A stretch of 28,703 nt of DNA, from positions 1 through 28,703 of the forward strand of contig UQDF01000026.1 in assembly GCA_900539765.1 (NCBI GenBank). The letters run 5' to 3'. The position numbers and the translations under genes are program-made. A model generated the notes under the pieces. That model was given only the letters and a program-made list of their open reading frames with translations. It ran no database searches and was not told the DNA's origin. This document shows, piece by piece, positions 1-7,977 of the stretch. The DNA is from an uncultured Porphyromonas sp. (lineage in GTDB: Bacteria > Bacteroidota > Bacteroidia > Bacteroidales > Porphyromonadaceae). Numbering within the stretch: the first letter of the stretch is position 1; every line of letters starts with the position of its first letter.

Positions 1-205
1 GACGCACAGATCGTGCGTCCCTACAGAAGTCGTATCGCTGTACTACAACGGACGCACAGATCGTGCGTCCCTACAGAAGTCGTATCGCTGTACTACAACG
101 GACGCACAGATCGTGCGTCCCTACAGAAGTCGTATCGCTGTACTACAACGGACGCACAGATCGTGCGTCCCTACAGAAGTCGTATCGCTGTACTACAACG
201 GACGC
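1..205. repeat. Tandem array of a 50-bp repeat (4 copies plus 5 bp)
   Basis: Four identical 50-bp units start at 1, 51, 101 and 151, and the first 5 bases of a fifth begin at 201. At each junction an inverted repeat forms with arms GGACGCAC and GTGCGTCC around a 5-base centre. A second short inverted repeat (TACAG / CTGTA) lies inside the unit. The copies are identical with no unique spacers, so this is not a CRISPR array. The array probably continues left of the window. Short reading frames through it only reflect the repeat and should not be called genes. Its function is unknown; it resembles the palindromic intergenic repeats scattered in many Bacteroidetes genomes. Confidence 0.95.
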
Positions 206-270
206 CCTCCCGCCAGACACTATATTAATAATGTATCTGATCCGAGTGCCTCTAGTCGGAATAGTTTTAA

Positions 271-278
271 TACCTTTG
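271..278 (+). promoter_or_regulatory. Probable -7 promoter box (TACCTTTG)
   Basis: TACCTTTG matches the Bacteroidetes sigma-ABfr -7 consensus TAnnTTTG and lies 30 bp before the ATG at 309. No clear TTTG -33 box is visible at the expected spacing, so the call rests on the -7 box and its position. Confidence 0.5.
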
Positions 279-308
279 TAGGGAATAAACGAGTATACGA
301 CCTTAGAT

Positions 309-1406
309 ATGGATGATTCGTCCGCCCATAGTACCCTTGAAGAGCCTCCAGCGAGTCAGATGCTGGTAGCGGGTCCCTGCAGTGCAGAGAGTCGCCATCA
401 GCTGCTTGAGATAGCTCAAGGACTAAAGGCGCAAGGTGTCACACATTTTCGGGCTGCCTTGTGGAAGCCTCGTACCCGTCCGGGATCCTTCGAGGGTGTC
501 GGAGTGGAGGGGCTTGCTTGGCTCCAAGAGGTGCAGGCCTCTACGGGGCTCAAGGTGGGTACCGAGGTGTGCCTGCCCGAGCAGGTCGAGGCGGTGCGCG
601 CTGCAGACGTTGACTTCGTATGGATCGGTGCTCGCACGGTGAGCAATCCCTTTATGGTAGAGGCGATTGCCGAGCAACTAGAGGGAGCAACGCAGACCGT
701 CCTGGTCAAGAATCCAATCAGTCCCGACGCCCCCTTATGGATGGGTGCCTTAGAGCGTATCAAGAGCCGAGGCGTCGCCCAGGTGATCGCTATCCTGAGG
801 GGCTGTACGCCTGTCTACACCAAGCAGCTACGCAATAGTCCTCACTGGGAGATGATCGCCCAGCTACGTGCGCTCTACCAGAAGCGTTATGGTGCGGGGG
901 AACACCTACCCATCTTACTTGATCCGAGTCACATAGCAGGACGAGCTGATCTCCTAGAGGCGGTCTGCCGCACGGGACTGCTCTACCCTATCGATGGCTT
1001 TATGATCGAGTGTCACTGCGACCCCGAGCACGCTTGGACAGATGCACGTCAGCAGATCACGCCTGAGCAGCTGCACCAGTTGCTCGAGTCGCTACAGCAC
1101 CCCAGCGACGACCACGAGGCGATGCTCCGTCCGATGCGCTATCAAATGCGAGATCTAGACGCTGCACTCGTGGAGCTACTAGCAGAGCGCTACAAGCTCA
1201 CGCAAACCATAGGACGCTATAAGACGGCCAACCATCTAGGCCTCTATCAAGCTGAGCAACGCGCAGCTGTAGAGGCTCACTATATAGAGCTAGCAACTCA
1301 GTATGGACTAGATCCGCACTGGGCGGCGCAGCTATACAACCTGATCCACGACTACTCCCTACGAGGACAAGAAGCTGTGAATCATGAAGATGACAATAAC
1401 TTTTAG
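309..1406 (+). CDS. Bifunctional DAHP synthase / chorismate mutase (type II)
   Basis: A 365-aa cytoplasmic fusion enzyme for both ends of aromatic amino acid synthesis. Residues about 18-265 are a class I DAHP synthase of the KDO8P-synthase-like type, which condenses phosphoenolpyruvate with erythrose 4-phosphate. Visible motifs are AGPCSAES (21-28), KPRTRPGSFEG (53-63), IGARTVSNPF (106-115), LVKNP (132-136), DPSH (205-208) and ECH (234-236). Residues about 275-350 are an AroQ-type chorismate mutase (RYQMRDLDAALVELLAERY onward), which makes prephenate. This domain order is typical of Bacteroidetes, where the mutase domain also commonly exerts feedback control on the synthase. The usual neighbours (prephenate dehydratase, aminotransferase, prephenate dehydrogenase) are not downstream and could lie left of the window. 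The ATG at 309 has a TACCTTTG box 30 bp upstream. Confidence 0.93.
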   Translation: MDDSSAHSTLEEPPASQMLVAGPCSAESRHQLLEIAQGLKAQGVTHFRAALWKPRTRPGSFEGVGVEGLAWLQEVQASTGLKVGTEVCLPEQVEAVRAADVDFVWIGARTVSNPFMVEAIAEQLEGATQTVLVKNPISPDAPLWMGALERIKSRGVAQVIAILRGCTPVYTKQLRNSPHWEMIAQLRALYQKRYGAGEHLPILLDPSHIAGRADLLEAVCRTGLLYPIDGFMIECHCDPEHAWTDARQQITPEQLHQLLESLQHPSDDHEAMLRPMRYQMRDLDAALVELLAERYKLTQTIGRYKTANHLGLYQAEQRAAVEAHYIELATQYGLDPHWAAQLYNLIHDYSLRGQEAVNHEDDNNF

Positions 1407-1430
1407 ACGCTAGACTACCAATAATAAGCA

Positions 1431-1811
1431 ATGAAAAACAAAGCGATCATCAGCATAGGCAGTAATGAGCATCGCACGGCCAACGTTAAGACGGTTATGG
1501 AGGTACTCACGAAGCACTTCCCCACGATACGCTTTTCGACGCCTCAGCTCACGGAGCCTATGGATATGCCCGAGGATGCTAAGGCTTTTCTCAATCTGAT
1601 CGCGCTCTTTGAGACCGACCTAGATAGAGAGACTCTAGAGGCTAAGCTGAAGAAGCTCGAGACTAAGCTCGGACGAGACCACGATGACGATGAGGAGGGT
1701 ATCATACCGATGGATCTAGACATCATCGAGTGGAACGATGAGGTCTACAAGCCACAGGATATGGTCCGTCCCTATGTCGTCGCAGGACTAGAAGAGCTAG
1801 ATGAGTTGTAG
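1431..1811 (+). CDS. HPPK (FolK)-like protein, short and possibly degenerate
   Basis: A 126-aa protein of the HPPK family, which transfers pyrophosphate from ATP to 6-hydroxymethyl-7,8-dihydropterin in folate synthesis. Seen: the N-terminal strand and turn IISIGSN (6-12), AKAFLNLIALFETDL (50-64) matching the family's NxxxxxxT/S-L segment, GR (81-82), and MDLDIIEW (94-101) carrying the two metal-binding Asp residues, D95 and D97. Odd: E. coli HPPK is about 159 aa. Here the segment equivalent to its WGPRTLDLD reads EGIIPMDLD, so the conserved Trp and Arg are missing, and the C-terminal part is cut short. It could be a divergent active enzyme or an HPPK-fold protein with another role. It starts 24 bp after the upstream gene and may be co-transcribed. 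A full-length folK may exist elsewhere in the genome. Confidence 0.75.
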   Translation: MKNKAIISIGSNEHRTANVKTVMEVLTKHFPTIRFSTPQLTEPMDMPEDAKAFLNLIALFETDLDRETLEAKLKKLETKLGRDHDDDEEGIIPMDLDIIEWNDEVYKPQDMVRPYVVAGLEELDEL

Positions 1812-1828
1812 CCTTTGGCAACAAGGCT
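1810..1828 (+). terminator. Possible weak terminator hairpin
   Basis: AGCCTT and AAGGCT form a perfect 6-bp stem around a 7-base loop and overlap the stop codon of the preceding gene. Only CTATTAAA follows, with no real T tract, so termination is doubtful. Confidence 0.25.
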
Positions 1829-1839
1829 CTATTAAAGGA

Positions 1840-1913
1840 CTAGTGCCTCTAGTGCTACTAGTGCCACTAGTTTCACTAGAAGCACTAGTCCTCTCTAACC
1901 TCTAATCTCTAAA
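1840..1913. repeat. Composite CTAG/heptad element, copy A
   Basis: Six CTAG tetranucleotides start at 1840, 1849, 1858, 1867, 1876 and 1885, an exact 9-bp period with rough consensus CTAGTGCYA. They are followed by three 7-bp units CTCTAAC, CTCTAAT and CTCTAAA (1893-1913), the complement of NTTAGAG. The ATG at 1918 follows directly. The same arrangement occurs at 9064-9190 and 21223-21317. Because the 9-mer is almost its own reverse complement, it can fold; ACTAGTG-C-CACTAGT at 1857-1871 is one example. Confidence 0.9.
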
Positions 1914-1917
1914 CCCC

Positions 1918-4116
1918 ATGCCTACCCATCACAGAGATGATCAGGAGCTCATGCGCTACCTCCTCCGGACAGCAGATCAGCTGGGAGTGGCGAGCTATGT
2001 GGCGCCTTATCGGGAGCTACTCGAGCGACTCATCCGTGAGGGGCAGTATGGAATTACCGAAGAGGAGGATGGTCTGGAGACCTTTATGGAGCAAGCTGAG
2101 ATGGCTCAGCTGCTCTGCAACGAGATAGGACTAGGCGTCGTCTCGATCTCGGCAGTTCTACTCGAGCCTCCATACATACGAGGGACCATCACAGCGCAAG
2201 AGGTCGAGGAGCTTTGCCCGCCTGGCACACTTCCCCTCATAGAGCGTCTGGCGCAGACGCATGAATTATATCACCGCTACGACCTACGTCAGGCTGATCA
2301 GGGAGAGGAGTTTCTCCTGACCATCGCCGAGGATATACGTGTCGTCTTGATACTCCTTGTGGAGTGCCTCAATAAGTTGGTCTACGCCAAGGAGCGCATG
2401 GACGAGAGTCGCAGGGTACTACTAGCTCAGGTGGCGCAGGTACTCTTCGTACCGACAGCTCATCGCCTAGGGCTTTACAAGATCAAGAGCCAGATGGAGG
2501 ACTTGATCTTTAAGTACACCGACCCTAAGCATTACTACGAGATCAAAGAGCTGATGGGGCAGACCATCGTGGCGCGACAAGAGTATATGGAGGCATTCGT
2601 GGCACCCATTCGGGCCAAACTTGAAGAGCTTCCCCTTCGCTGGCCCTACACGATCAAGTCGAGGAGCAAAACATTTACCTCCATTATGAACAAGATGCGC
2701 AACAAAGGAGTCTCCTTTGAGGAGATCCACGACCTCTCAGCCATGCGCATCATCATCGACGCCCAGCCCGAGGAGGAGTATGAGGCGTGCTGGCTCGTCT
2801 ACTCGATCGTAACTGATCTCTACACACCCAATACGAAGCGCCTCCGCGACTGGATCTCGCAGCCTAAGGCAAACGGCTACGAGTCGCTGCAGATCACCGT
2901 ACAGGGACCTGAAGACAAAAGCGTAGAGATACAGATACGCACCACCCGTATGGATCGCATCGCTGAGAGCGGTATGGCTGCGCACTGGCGCTACAAGGGC
3001 GTCACAGGAGAGGCTAGTCTCGACTCGCAGCTCACCAGTATGCGGCAAGTGATCGAAGACTTGGCGGGGGATAAGGAGAAGGCAAGTACACTGGCCTCCC
3101 TCAGAGTCGAGTCGAGAGACATCTTTGTCTTTACTCCAGCGGGGCAGATGATACGCCTGCCAAAGGGGGCTACGGTTCTAGACTTTGCCTTTGCGATACA
3201 CTCTAATGTGGGGCTGATGGCGCAGAGCGCACAGGTCAATGGCAAGCGCGCTAAGCTGAGAGAGAAGCTGAAGAATGGAGATGTGGTCAACATCACCACG
3301 GCAAAAAACCAGCGTCCCTCCGTAGACTGGCTCCAGTCGGTCACCACCCGCAAGGCTAAGAACAAGATACGCCAAGCGATACGTGATCAGCAGGAGAGCG
3401 GACTACAAGCAGGCAAGGAGCTACTCGAGAGACGATTTAAGAATAGACACCTCGTCTACCAAGAGTCTATCTTCACCACCCTCCTACGCAAGATGGGGTA
3501 CAAGGGGAATATGGATTTCTTCATAGACCTCTCTGAGGAGCGGATCAATGTGCCGAACTTCCTCGATCAGTATGCGGAGCTTTGTGCCGAGGCGGAGGCT
3601 CGTGCTGCCGAGAGCAGACGGGTGGCTCCGACACCGACTGCGATCAAGTCAACAGAGGCCCCCGACGGACGGGAGATTGTGGTCTCTACGGCAGACTTCA
3701 AGGGGCTAGAGTACACACTGGCTAGCTGCTGCAACCCTAAGATGGGCGATGAGATCTTTGCCTATCCCTCCAAGTCGGGACTTAAGATACATACCCGCAA
3801 CTGCCCTAACGCCATCGACATCTTAGGGCGTCACGGAGATCGTGTCCTACCAGCACGCTGGCGTGGCATGGAGAGTTCGACGGTGGTGGCGACGCTCTAT
3901 GTGACAGCTCTCCATGACGCTGTCACGATAGGACGCGTCATCTCTACGCTGCATCAAGCGGACGAGTGTGTCCTACTCAACGAGGAGCAGCAGCTAGACG
4001 GAGGGCTCTGGCACGGCACCTTTACCTTTAGAGAGGGCGAGCGACAAGCACTCTTTGCCCTACAAGCGCAACTACAAAGTATCAAAGGGGTGCAGCAAGT
4101 GCGCCTCGAGCAGTAA
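1918..4116 (+). CDS. RelA/SpoT-family (p)ppGpp synthetase, hydrolase domain apparently degenerate
   Basis: A 732-aa long RSH protein that makes the alarmone (p)ppGpp from ATP and GDP/GTP. Domains: HD-type region (about 20-205), synthetase (about 243-360), TGS (about 400-462), a zinc-finger-like region with CC at 604-605, H625 and C629, and a C-terminal ACT domain (about 655-732). The synthetase keeps the family signatures HDLSAMRIII (271-280), QPKANGYESLQ (315-325) and VEIQIRT (336-342), which contains the catalytic Glu. The HD region lacks a recognisable HDxxED: the segment where LLHDVVEDT would sit reads AVLLEPPYI (79-87), and the usual LADRLHN reads LVECLNK (147-153). By analogy with RelA this predicts synthesis without hydrolysis, so another RSH protein elsewhere should degrade ppGpp. 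The start sits 4 bp after repeat element A. Small deviations such as SLQ for SLH are visible. Confidence 0.92.
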   Translation: MPTHHRDDQELMRYLLRTADQLGVASYVAPYRELLERLIREGQYGITEEEDGLETFMEQAEMAQLLCNEIGLGVVSISAVLLEPPYIRGTITAQEVEELCPPGTLPLIERLAQTHELYHRYDLRQADQGEEFLLTIAEDIRVVLILLVECLNKLVYAKERMDESRRVLLAQVAQVLFVPTAHRLGLYKIKSQMEDLIFKYTDPKHYYEIKELMGQTIVARQEYMEAFVAPIRAKLEELPLRWPYTIKSRSKTFTSIMNKMRNKGVSFEEIHDLSAMRIIIDAQPEEEYEACWLVYSIVTDLYTPNTKRLRDWISQPKANGYESLQITVQGPEDKSVEIQIRTTRMDRIAESGMAAHWRYKGVTGEASLDSQLTSMRQVIEDLAGDKEKASTLASLRVESRDIFVFTPAGQMIRLPKGATVLDFAFAIHSNVGLMAQSAQVNGKRAKLREKLKNGDVVNITTAKNQRPSVDWLQSVTTRKAKNKIRQAIRDQQESGLQAGKELLERRFKNRHLVYQESIFTTLLRKMGYKGNMDFFIDLSEERINVPNFLDQYAELCAEAEARAAESRRVAPTPTAIKSTEAPDGREIVVSTADFKGLEYTLASCCNPKMGDEIFAYPSKSGLKIHTRNCPNAIDILGRHGDRVLPARWRGMESSTVVATLYVTALHDAVTIGRVISTLHQADECVLLNEEQQLDGGLWHGTFTFREGERQALFALQAQLQSIKGVQQVRLEQ

Positions 4117-4207
4117 TCACGGCACAAATAGCTACTGGTCTAGCTCTCCGTACGCACATTTCAGTCTAAGGACGTAGCGCAGATTAGGCTGTTAGCCCAT
4201 AAACCGC

Positions 4208-4215
4208 TAAATTTG
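4208..4215 (+). promoter_or_regulatory. Probable -7 promoter box (TAAATTTG) for the men operon
   Basis: TAAATTTG matches the Bacteroidetes TAnnTTTG -7 consensus in the 136-bp gap before menF. Transcription would begin around 4222. A short imperfect inverted repeat (AAATTTG / CAAGTTT) overlaps the box. No convincing TTTG -33 element is visible. Confidence 0.45.
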
Positions 4216-4252
4216 TAGGACAAGCAAGTTTGACCCCAACAGAAATAGAGCG

Positions 4253-5392
4253 GTGCATGGCGTAACATCTCATAAGGAGCAAAGAGGTCGTAGCTGTAAT
4301 GGCGACGAACTGACCAAACTGGTGGAAGAGCGAATGAATCGCTGCTCCCCTTTTGCCTGCTTTCGCCTACCAGGTGAGGAGCGTACGGTGCGTGAGATTG
4401 GGCTCGATCACCCAGCTCGAGCCGTGGCAACTACAGCTGAGGAGCTAAGGGCGAAAAACGGTTCGGCGGGCTTCTTGATAGCACCCTTTGCCGTGACGGC
4501 TAAGACACCGATGCTTTGGATCGAAGAGGAGCAAGAAGCGAGGGTGCTGCAACTCACGGAGTGCGACGAGAAGACACTCGAAGGCTTCCCGCCTGTAGCT
4601 CCGATACCGCAAGCGTTGCCCGATAGTTATCGCACCACCTTCGATCGCTTTATGGGGCATCTAGAGGCGGGGACGGCGGAGAAACTGGTCTTGGCGCATC
4701 GTATCGAGCTGCCAAGCATCGCTACGGCACAAGTGGTTGCAGCCTTTGACAAAGCCTTGACGCACTATCCGCATGCCTTCGTGTCACTCTGCTACACGCC
4801 TCAGGCGGGGCTGTGGCTCTGTGCCACACCAGAGATGCTCCTCAGAGGTGATGGCATGCACTGGCAGACGGTGGCACTGGCTGGGACGATGCCTCGGCAA
4901 CGAGATGGCGAGCCGCCCCTCTGGAGTGAGAAGAATAGACGGGAGCATCGCTATGTGCAGCGCTTCATCGGAGAGCTACTAGAGCAGGAGGGAATCCCCT
5001 ACCATGCGCTTGCGGTGGAGACGACAACGACCGGTGCGTTGCAACATCTGCAGGCGCGCTTCGCTTTGCAACTTCCCGACGGCTATGCGCCGATCACCCT
5101 GGCGGAGCGCCTGCACCCCACACCAGCGATCTGTGGCACACCCCAGCGGGTGGCGCAGCGTCTGATCCTCGAGGAAGAGTCCTCGAGGCGGTCTTATTAT
5201 TCAGGCTTCCTTGGGTGGTATGAGCCAGAGCGGTGCGTCGACCTCTTTGTCCAGATACGCTGCCTGCAGTTGCTTCCCGAGCAAGCTCTGCGACTCTATG
5301 CGGGGGGTGGCATCGTGCGTGGGTCCAGTCTAGAGAGCGAGTGGCAAGAGGTGCTGCACAAGCTCTCGGCAATACATACTCTTATAAGGTAA
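4253..5392 (+). CDS. menF: Isochorismate synthase
   Basis: Converts chorismate to isochorismate, the first committed step of menaquinone synthesis. The 379-aa frame contains the chorismate-binding fold of the MenF/EntC/TrpE family: KLVLAHR with the general-base Lys (144), LCATPEMLLR (189-198), LAGTMPR (209-215), REH (230-232), HPTPAICGTP (288-297), YYSGFLGW (315-322) and YAGGGIVRGSSLESEWQE (349-366), which supplies metal-binding Glu residues. The start is uncertain. The frame opens with GTG at 4253, but Bacteroidetes homologues usually begin shortly before the FAxYRLPGE-like stretch (here FACFRLPGE, 34-42). GTG at 4322 or ATG at 4334, the latter preceded by GGAAGAG, are good alternatives. It is the first gene of the men operon; its TAA stop overlaps the ribosome binding site of menD. 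Confidence 0.92.
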   Translation: MHGVTSHKEQRGRSCNGDELTKLVEERMNRCSPFACFRLPGEERTVREIGLDHPARAVATTAEELRAKNGSAGFLIAPFAVTAKTPMLWIEEEQEARVLQLTECDEKTLEGFPPVAPIPQALPDSYRTTFDRFMGHLEAGTAEKLVLAHRIELPSIATAQVVAAFDKALTHYPHAFVSLCYTPQAGLWLCATPEMLLRGDGMHWQTVALAGTMPRQRDGEPPLWSEKNRREHRYVQRFIGELLEQEGIPYHALAVETTTTGALQHLQARFALQLPDGYAPITLAERLHPTPAICGTPQRVAQRLILEEESSRRSYYSGFLGWYEPERCVDLFVQIRCLQLLPEQALRLYAGGGIVRGSSLESEWQEVLHKLSAIHTLIR

Positions 5393-5403
5393 AGGAGGAG
5401 GAG
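5392..5403 (+). promoter_or_regulatory. Unusually strong Shine-Dalgarno sequence for menD
   Basis: AAGGAGGAGGAG begins on the last base of the menF stop codon and ends 4 bp before ATG 5408. Most genes in this window have no recognisable Shine-Dalgarno sequence, as is usual in Bacteroidetes, so this one stands out. It supports a menD start at GTG 5405 or ATG 5408 rather than ATG 5417. Confidence 0.7.
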
Positions 5404-5407
5404 CGTG

Positions 5408-7144
5408 ATGATACCGATGGAAGATCCTGTGATCAGCGAACTAGTCGCTCTGCTTCAGGCACACGATGTGCGTGATGTGGTACTCTGTCCAGGCAGTCGC
5501 AATGCGCCACTCGTGCATGCGCTCAGCCATCAGCTTGCGGGAGCAACCTGCCACTCGATCATCGATGAGCGCAGCGCAGGCTTCTATGCGCTTGGCTTGA
5601 CTCTCGCTACGCATAGAGCGGTCGTGGTGTGCTGTACCTCTGGCACTGCCGTGGCAAACCTGCACCCTGCAGTCGCTGAGGCTTACTATCAAGGGGTGCC
5701 ACTGATTGTTCTGTCGGCCGATAGACCCGAGCGATGGATCGGACAGTGGGCTGGGCAAACGCTGCCTCAGCCAGGACTCTTTGGTTCACTGGTACGCAAA
5801 GCGGTGCACCTACCAGAGCCTCACACCGAGGAGGAGCGGTGGTACTGCAATCGTCTGATTAACGAAGCACTACTCGCTGCACTGGCTCCACACCCTGGGC
5901 CCGTGCAGATCAACGTACCGATCAGCGACCCAGGCGTCTCCTTGCTTCCGCCAACACCACCAAATCCAGCGAAGCACGACCCTGAGACCAGCGATAGACG
6001 ACCCATTGGGATGCAACCAGGGCGTTGTATCCAGCAACTTTATCCGTATCGTATCAATGCGCAGGCGGTTGAGTCCTTGCTACGTAGGCTCGCCACGTTC
6101 GAGCGCAAGATGATACTAGTCGGACAGGAGAGTTGGTCTGCTGTGATGAGCATGGGGGAGAGCTTCCCACAAAGCTTGCGGGAGCAGTTTCTCTGCATCG
6201 GCGAGTCGCTATCGAATAGCCCCGTGTCGATCTGTTCGCTCGATGCGCTCCTAGCGTCACTCAGCGAAGGGGATCGACGAGCGCTACAACCCGACCTGCT
6301 GATCACCCTCGGCGGACATATCGTCTCCAACAAGATGAAGCAGTACCTGCGCAGCTACCCGCCACGGGAGACGTGGCACCTGTCGCCTGACCCCACTGTG
6401 GTAGACCTCTTTTGCAGTCTCACCGAGCAGATCATCGCACCTGTCGGACCATTTCTTGAGACAATGGCGCAGGGCTTGGAGGGTCACGCTAGCTCTCCCT
6501 ATGCACGTCACTGGCGGGAGCGGATTGATCAACTCCCCTCTCCGACACCACGATACAGTTCTCTGGCAGTGGTGGGGAGCCTCCTAAGTCATCTGCCCGA
6601 AGAGCCTTGCGTGCTACACCTGGCTAACAGTTCGTCGGTACGCTATGCGGAGCTTTTTCGCAAGCCTCGTCGGCTCCTCACACTTTGCAACCGAGGGACC
6701 AGTGGCATAGAGGGTTCCCTCTCGACCGCCTTAGGCTTCGCCCGCCAGAGAGCCGAGGAGCGGCACTTCATCGTCATCGGCGACCTGAGTTTCTTCTACG
6801 ATCTCAATGCGCTGGGGCTGCCCGAGGTGGGGAACAATGTGCGGGTGCTACTGCTCAACAACCAGAGAGGGAGCATCTTCCAGAGCCTGTCGACCTTAGA
6901 GATGGATCGCCTCTCGCAACGGTACATCACCGCCGAGCATCAGCTGCGAACTCAGGGCTGGGCGGAGAGCTGTGGCTGGGAGTACCTGTCGGTACACGAG
7001 GCAAGCCAGCTGGAAGAGACGATCGCTCACTTCGTCGGTCCTGCCGATCGTCCACGTCTTCTCGAGGCTTTTGTCTCCTCAGAGGATGAGATCGACGAAC
7101 TACAGACCTATTTCAAGCAAATACAACCAAGAGAAGAGTTATGA
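5408..7144 (+). CDS. menD: SEPHCHC synthase (2-succinyl-5-enolpyruvyl-6-hydroxy-3-cyclohexene-1-carboxylate synthase)
   Basis: A thiamine-diphosphate enzyme that joins isochorismate to the succinyl semialdehyde unit made from 2-oxoglutarate, the second menaquinone step. The N-terminal pyrimidine-binding domain has VLCPGSRNAPLVHAL and the catalytic Glu in IDERSAGFYALGL (about residue 54), then CTSGTAVANLHPAVAEA and VLSADRPERW. The C-terminal pyrophosphate-binding domain has CNRGTSGIEGSLSTALGFA and the metal-binding GDLSFFYDLNAL. The length of 578 aa is close to the family norm (E. coli 556). ATG 5408 was chosen for its spacing from the AAGGAGGAGGAG site; GTG 5405 is in frame just before it. 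The end overlaps the menB start by 4 bp (ATGA), which suggests translational coupling. Confidence 0.96.
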   Translation: MIPMEDPVISELVALLQAHDVRDVVLCPGSRNAPLVHALSHQLAGATCHSIIDERSAGFYALGLTLATHRAVVVCCTSGTAVANLHPAVAEAYYQGVPLIVLSADRPERWIGQWAGQTLPQPGLFGSLVRKAVHLPEPHTEEERWYCNRLINEALLAALAPHPGPVQINVPISDPGVSLLPPTPPNPAKHDPETSDRRPIGMQPGRCIQQLYPYRINAQAVESLLRRLATFERKMILVGQESWSAVMSMGESFPQSLREQFLCIGESLSNSPVSICSLDALLASLSEGDRRALQPDLLITLGGHIVSNKMKQYLRSYPPRETWHLSPDPTVVDLFCSLTEQIIAPVGPFLETMAQGLEGHASSPYARHWRERIDQLPSPTPRYSSLAVVGSLLSHLPEEPCVLHLANSSSVRYAELFRKPRRLLTLCNRGTSGIEGSLSTALGFARQRAEERHFIVIGDLSFFYDLNALGLPEVGNNVRVLLLNNQRGSIFQSLSTLEMDRLSQRYITAEHQLRTQGWAESCGWEYLSVHEASQLEETIAHFVGPADRPRLLEAFVSSEDEIDELQTYFKQIQPREEL

Positions 7145-7971
7145 GTGAAAAGAACCAAAGGGCATGGAAGCCCCTCAAAGCGTACGAAGATATCCTCTTC
7201 GACTACTACAACGGTATCGCGCGCATCACAATCAATCGTGAGCGCTACCGCAACGCTTTTACGCCGACCACAACGGCCGAGATGAGCGACGCTCTGCGCA
7301 TCTGCCGTGAGGATCAGAGCATCAACGTGGTGGTCCTGACGGGCGCTGGTGACAAGGCGTTTTGCTCGGGTGGAGATCAAAACGTCAAGGGTCGAGGTGG
7401 CTACATTGGTAAAGATGGGGTGCCTCGTCTGAGCGTCCTCGACGTGCAGAAGCAGATCCGCAGTATCCCCAAGCCGGTCATCGCTGCGGTCAATGGTTAC
7501 GCCATCGGTGGCGGACATGTCCTCCACGTGGTGTGCGACCTCTCGATTGCTTCGGAGAATGCTATCTTTGGGCAGACGGGCCCTCGTGTAGGCAGCTTTG
7601 ACGCTGGCTTTGGCTCCTCTTACCTCGCTCGTGTCGTGGGACAGAAGAAGGCGCGTGAGATATGGTTCCTCTGCCGCCAATACTCCGCTCAGGAGGCTCT
7701 CGACATGGGGCTGGTCAACAAAGTGGTGCCTCTCGACCAACTAGAAGATGAGTACGTGCAGTGGGCAGAGGAGATGATGCTGCTGAGCCCGCTCGCCCTG
7801 CGTATGATCAAGGCAGGACTCAATGCCGAGCTGGATGGTCAGGCAGGTATTCAAGAGCTGGCGGGCGATGCGACGCTGCTCTACTACCTCACGGACGAAG
7901 CACAAGAGGGCAAGAACGCTTTTCTCGAGAAGCGCAAGCCCAACTTCGAGCAGTACCCTAAGTTCCCCTAA
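7141..7971 (+). CDS. menB: 1,4-dihydroxy-2-naphthoyl-CoA synthase
   Basis: A crotonase-superfamily enzyme that closes the naphthoquinone ring of o-succinylbenzoyl-CoA. The 276 aa show FCSGGDQNVKGRGGY (74-88), NGYAIGGGHVLHVVCDLSIA (118-137, the oxyanion-hole region), QTGPRVGSFDAGFGSSY (145-161) and the characteristic C-terminus KPNFEQYPKFP. S152 and D154 match the catalytic Ser/Asp of E. coli MenB. Gln145 and Gly147 in QTG match the bicarbonate-dependent type I enzymes, so bicarbonate is the likely cofactor. The start overlaps the menD stop, and menC begins 6 bp after its stop. Confidence 0.97.
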   Translation: MSEKNQRAWKPLKAYEDILFDYYNGIARITINRERYRNAFTPTTTAEMSDALRICREDQSINVVVLTGAGDKAFCSGGDQNVKGRGGYIGKDGVPRLSVLDVQKQIRSIPKPVIAAVNGYAIGGGHVLHVVCDLSIASENAIFGQTGPRVGSFDAGFGSSYLARVVGQKKAREIWFLCRQYSAQEALDMGLVNKVVPLDQLEDEYVQWAEEMMLLSPLALRMIKAGLNAELDGQAGIQELAGDATLLYYLTDEAQEGKNAFLEKRKPNFEQYPKFP

Positions 7972-7977
7972 TAGTCG

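Noticed and set aside
1..205. CRISPR array
   Set aside because: The 50-bp units are identical from end to end with no unique spacers, and no cas genes are present.
13..316. Overlapping 67-72-aa reading frames in the tandem repeat
   Set aside because: They exist only because the 50-bp unit has no stop in these phases; the repeats are identical at DNA level and show no coding signature.
4171..4220. tRNA-like stretch (GTAGCGCAG, then CCCATAA)
   Set aside because: It resembles a D-arm and a CAT anticodon loop, but no 7-bp acceptor stem, anticodon stem or GTTCGAA-type T-arm can be formed.
7108..7740. 210-aa reading frame antisense to menB
   Set aside because: It is the mirror of a well-conserved menB frame and shows no recognisable domain.
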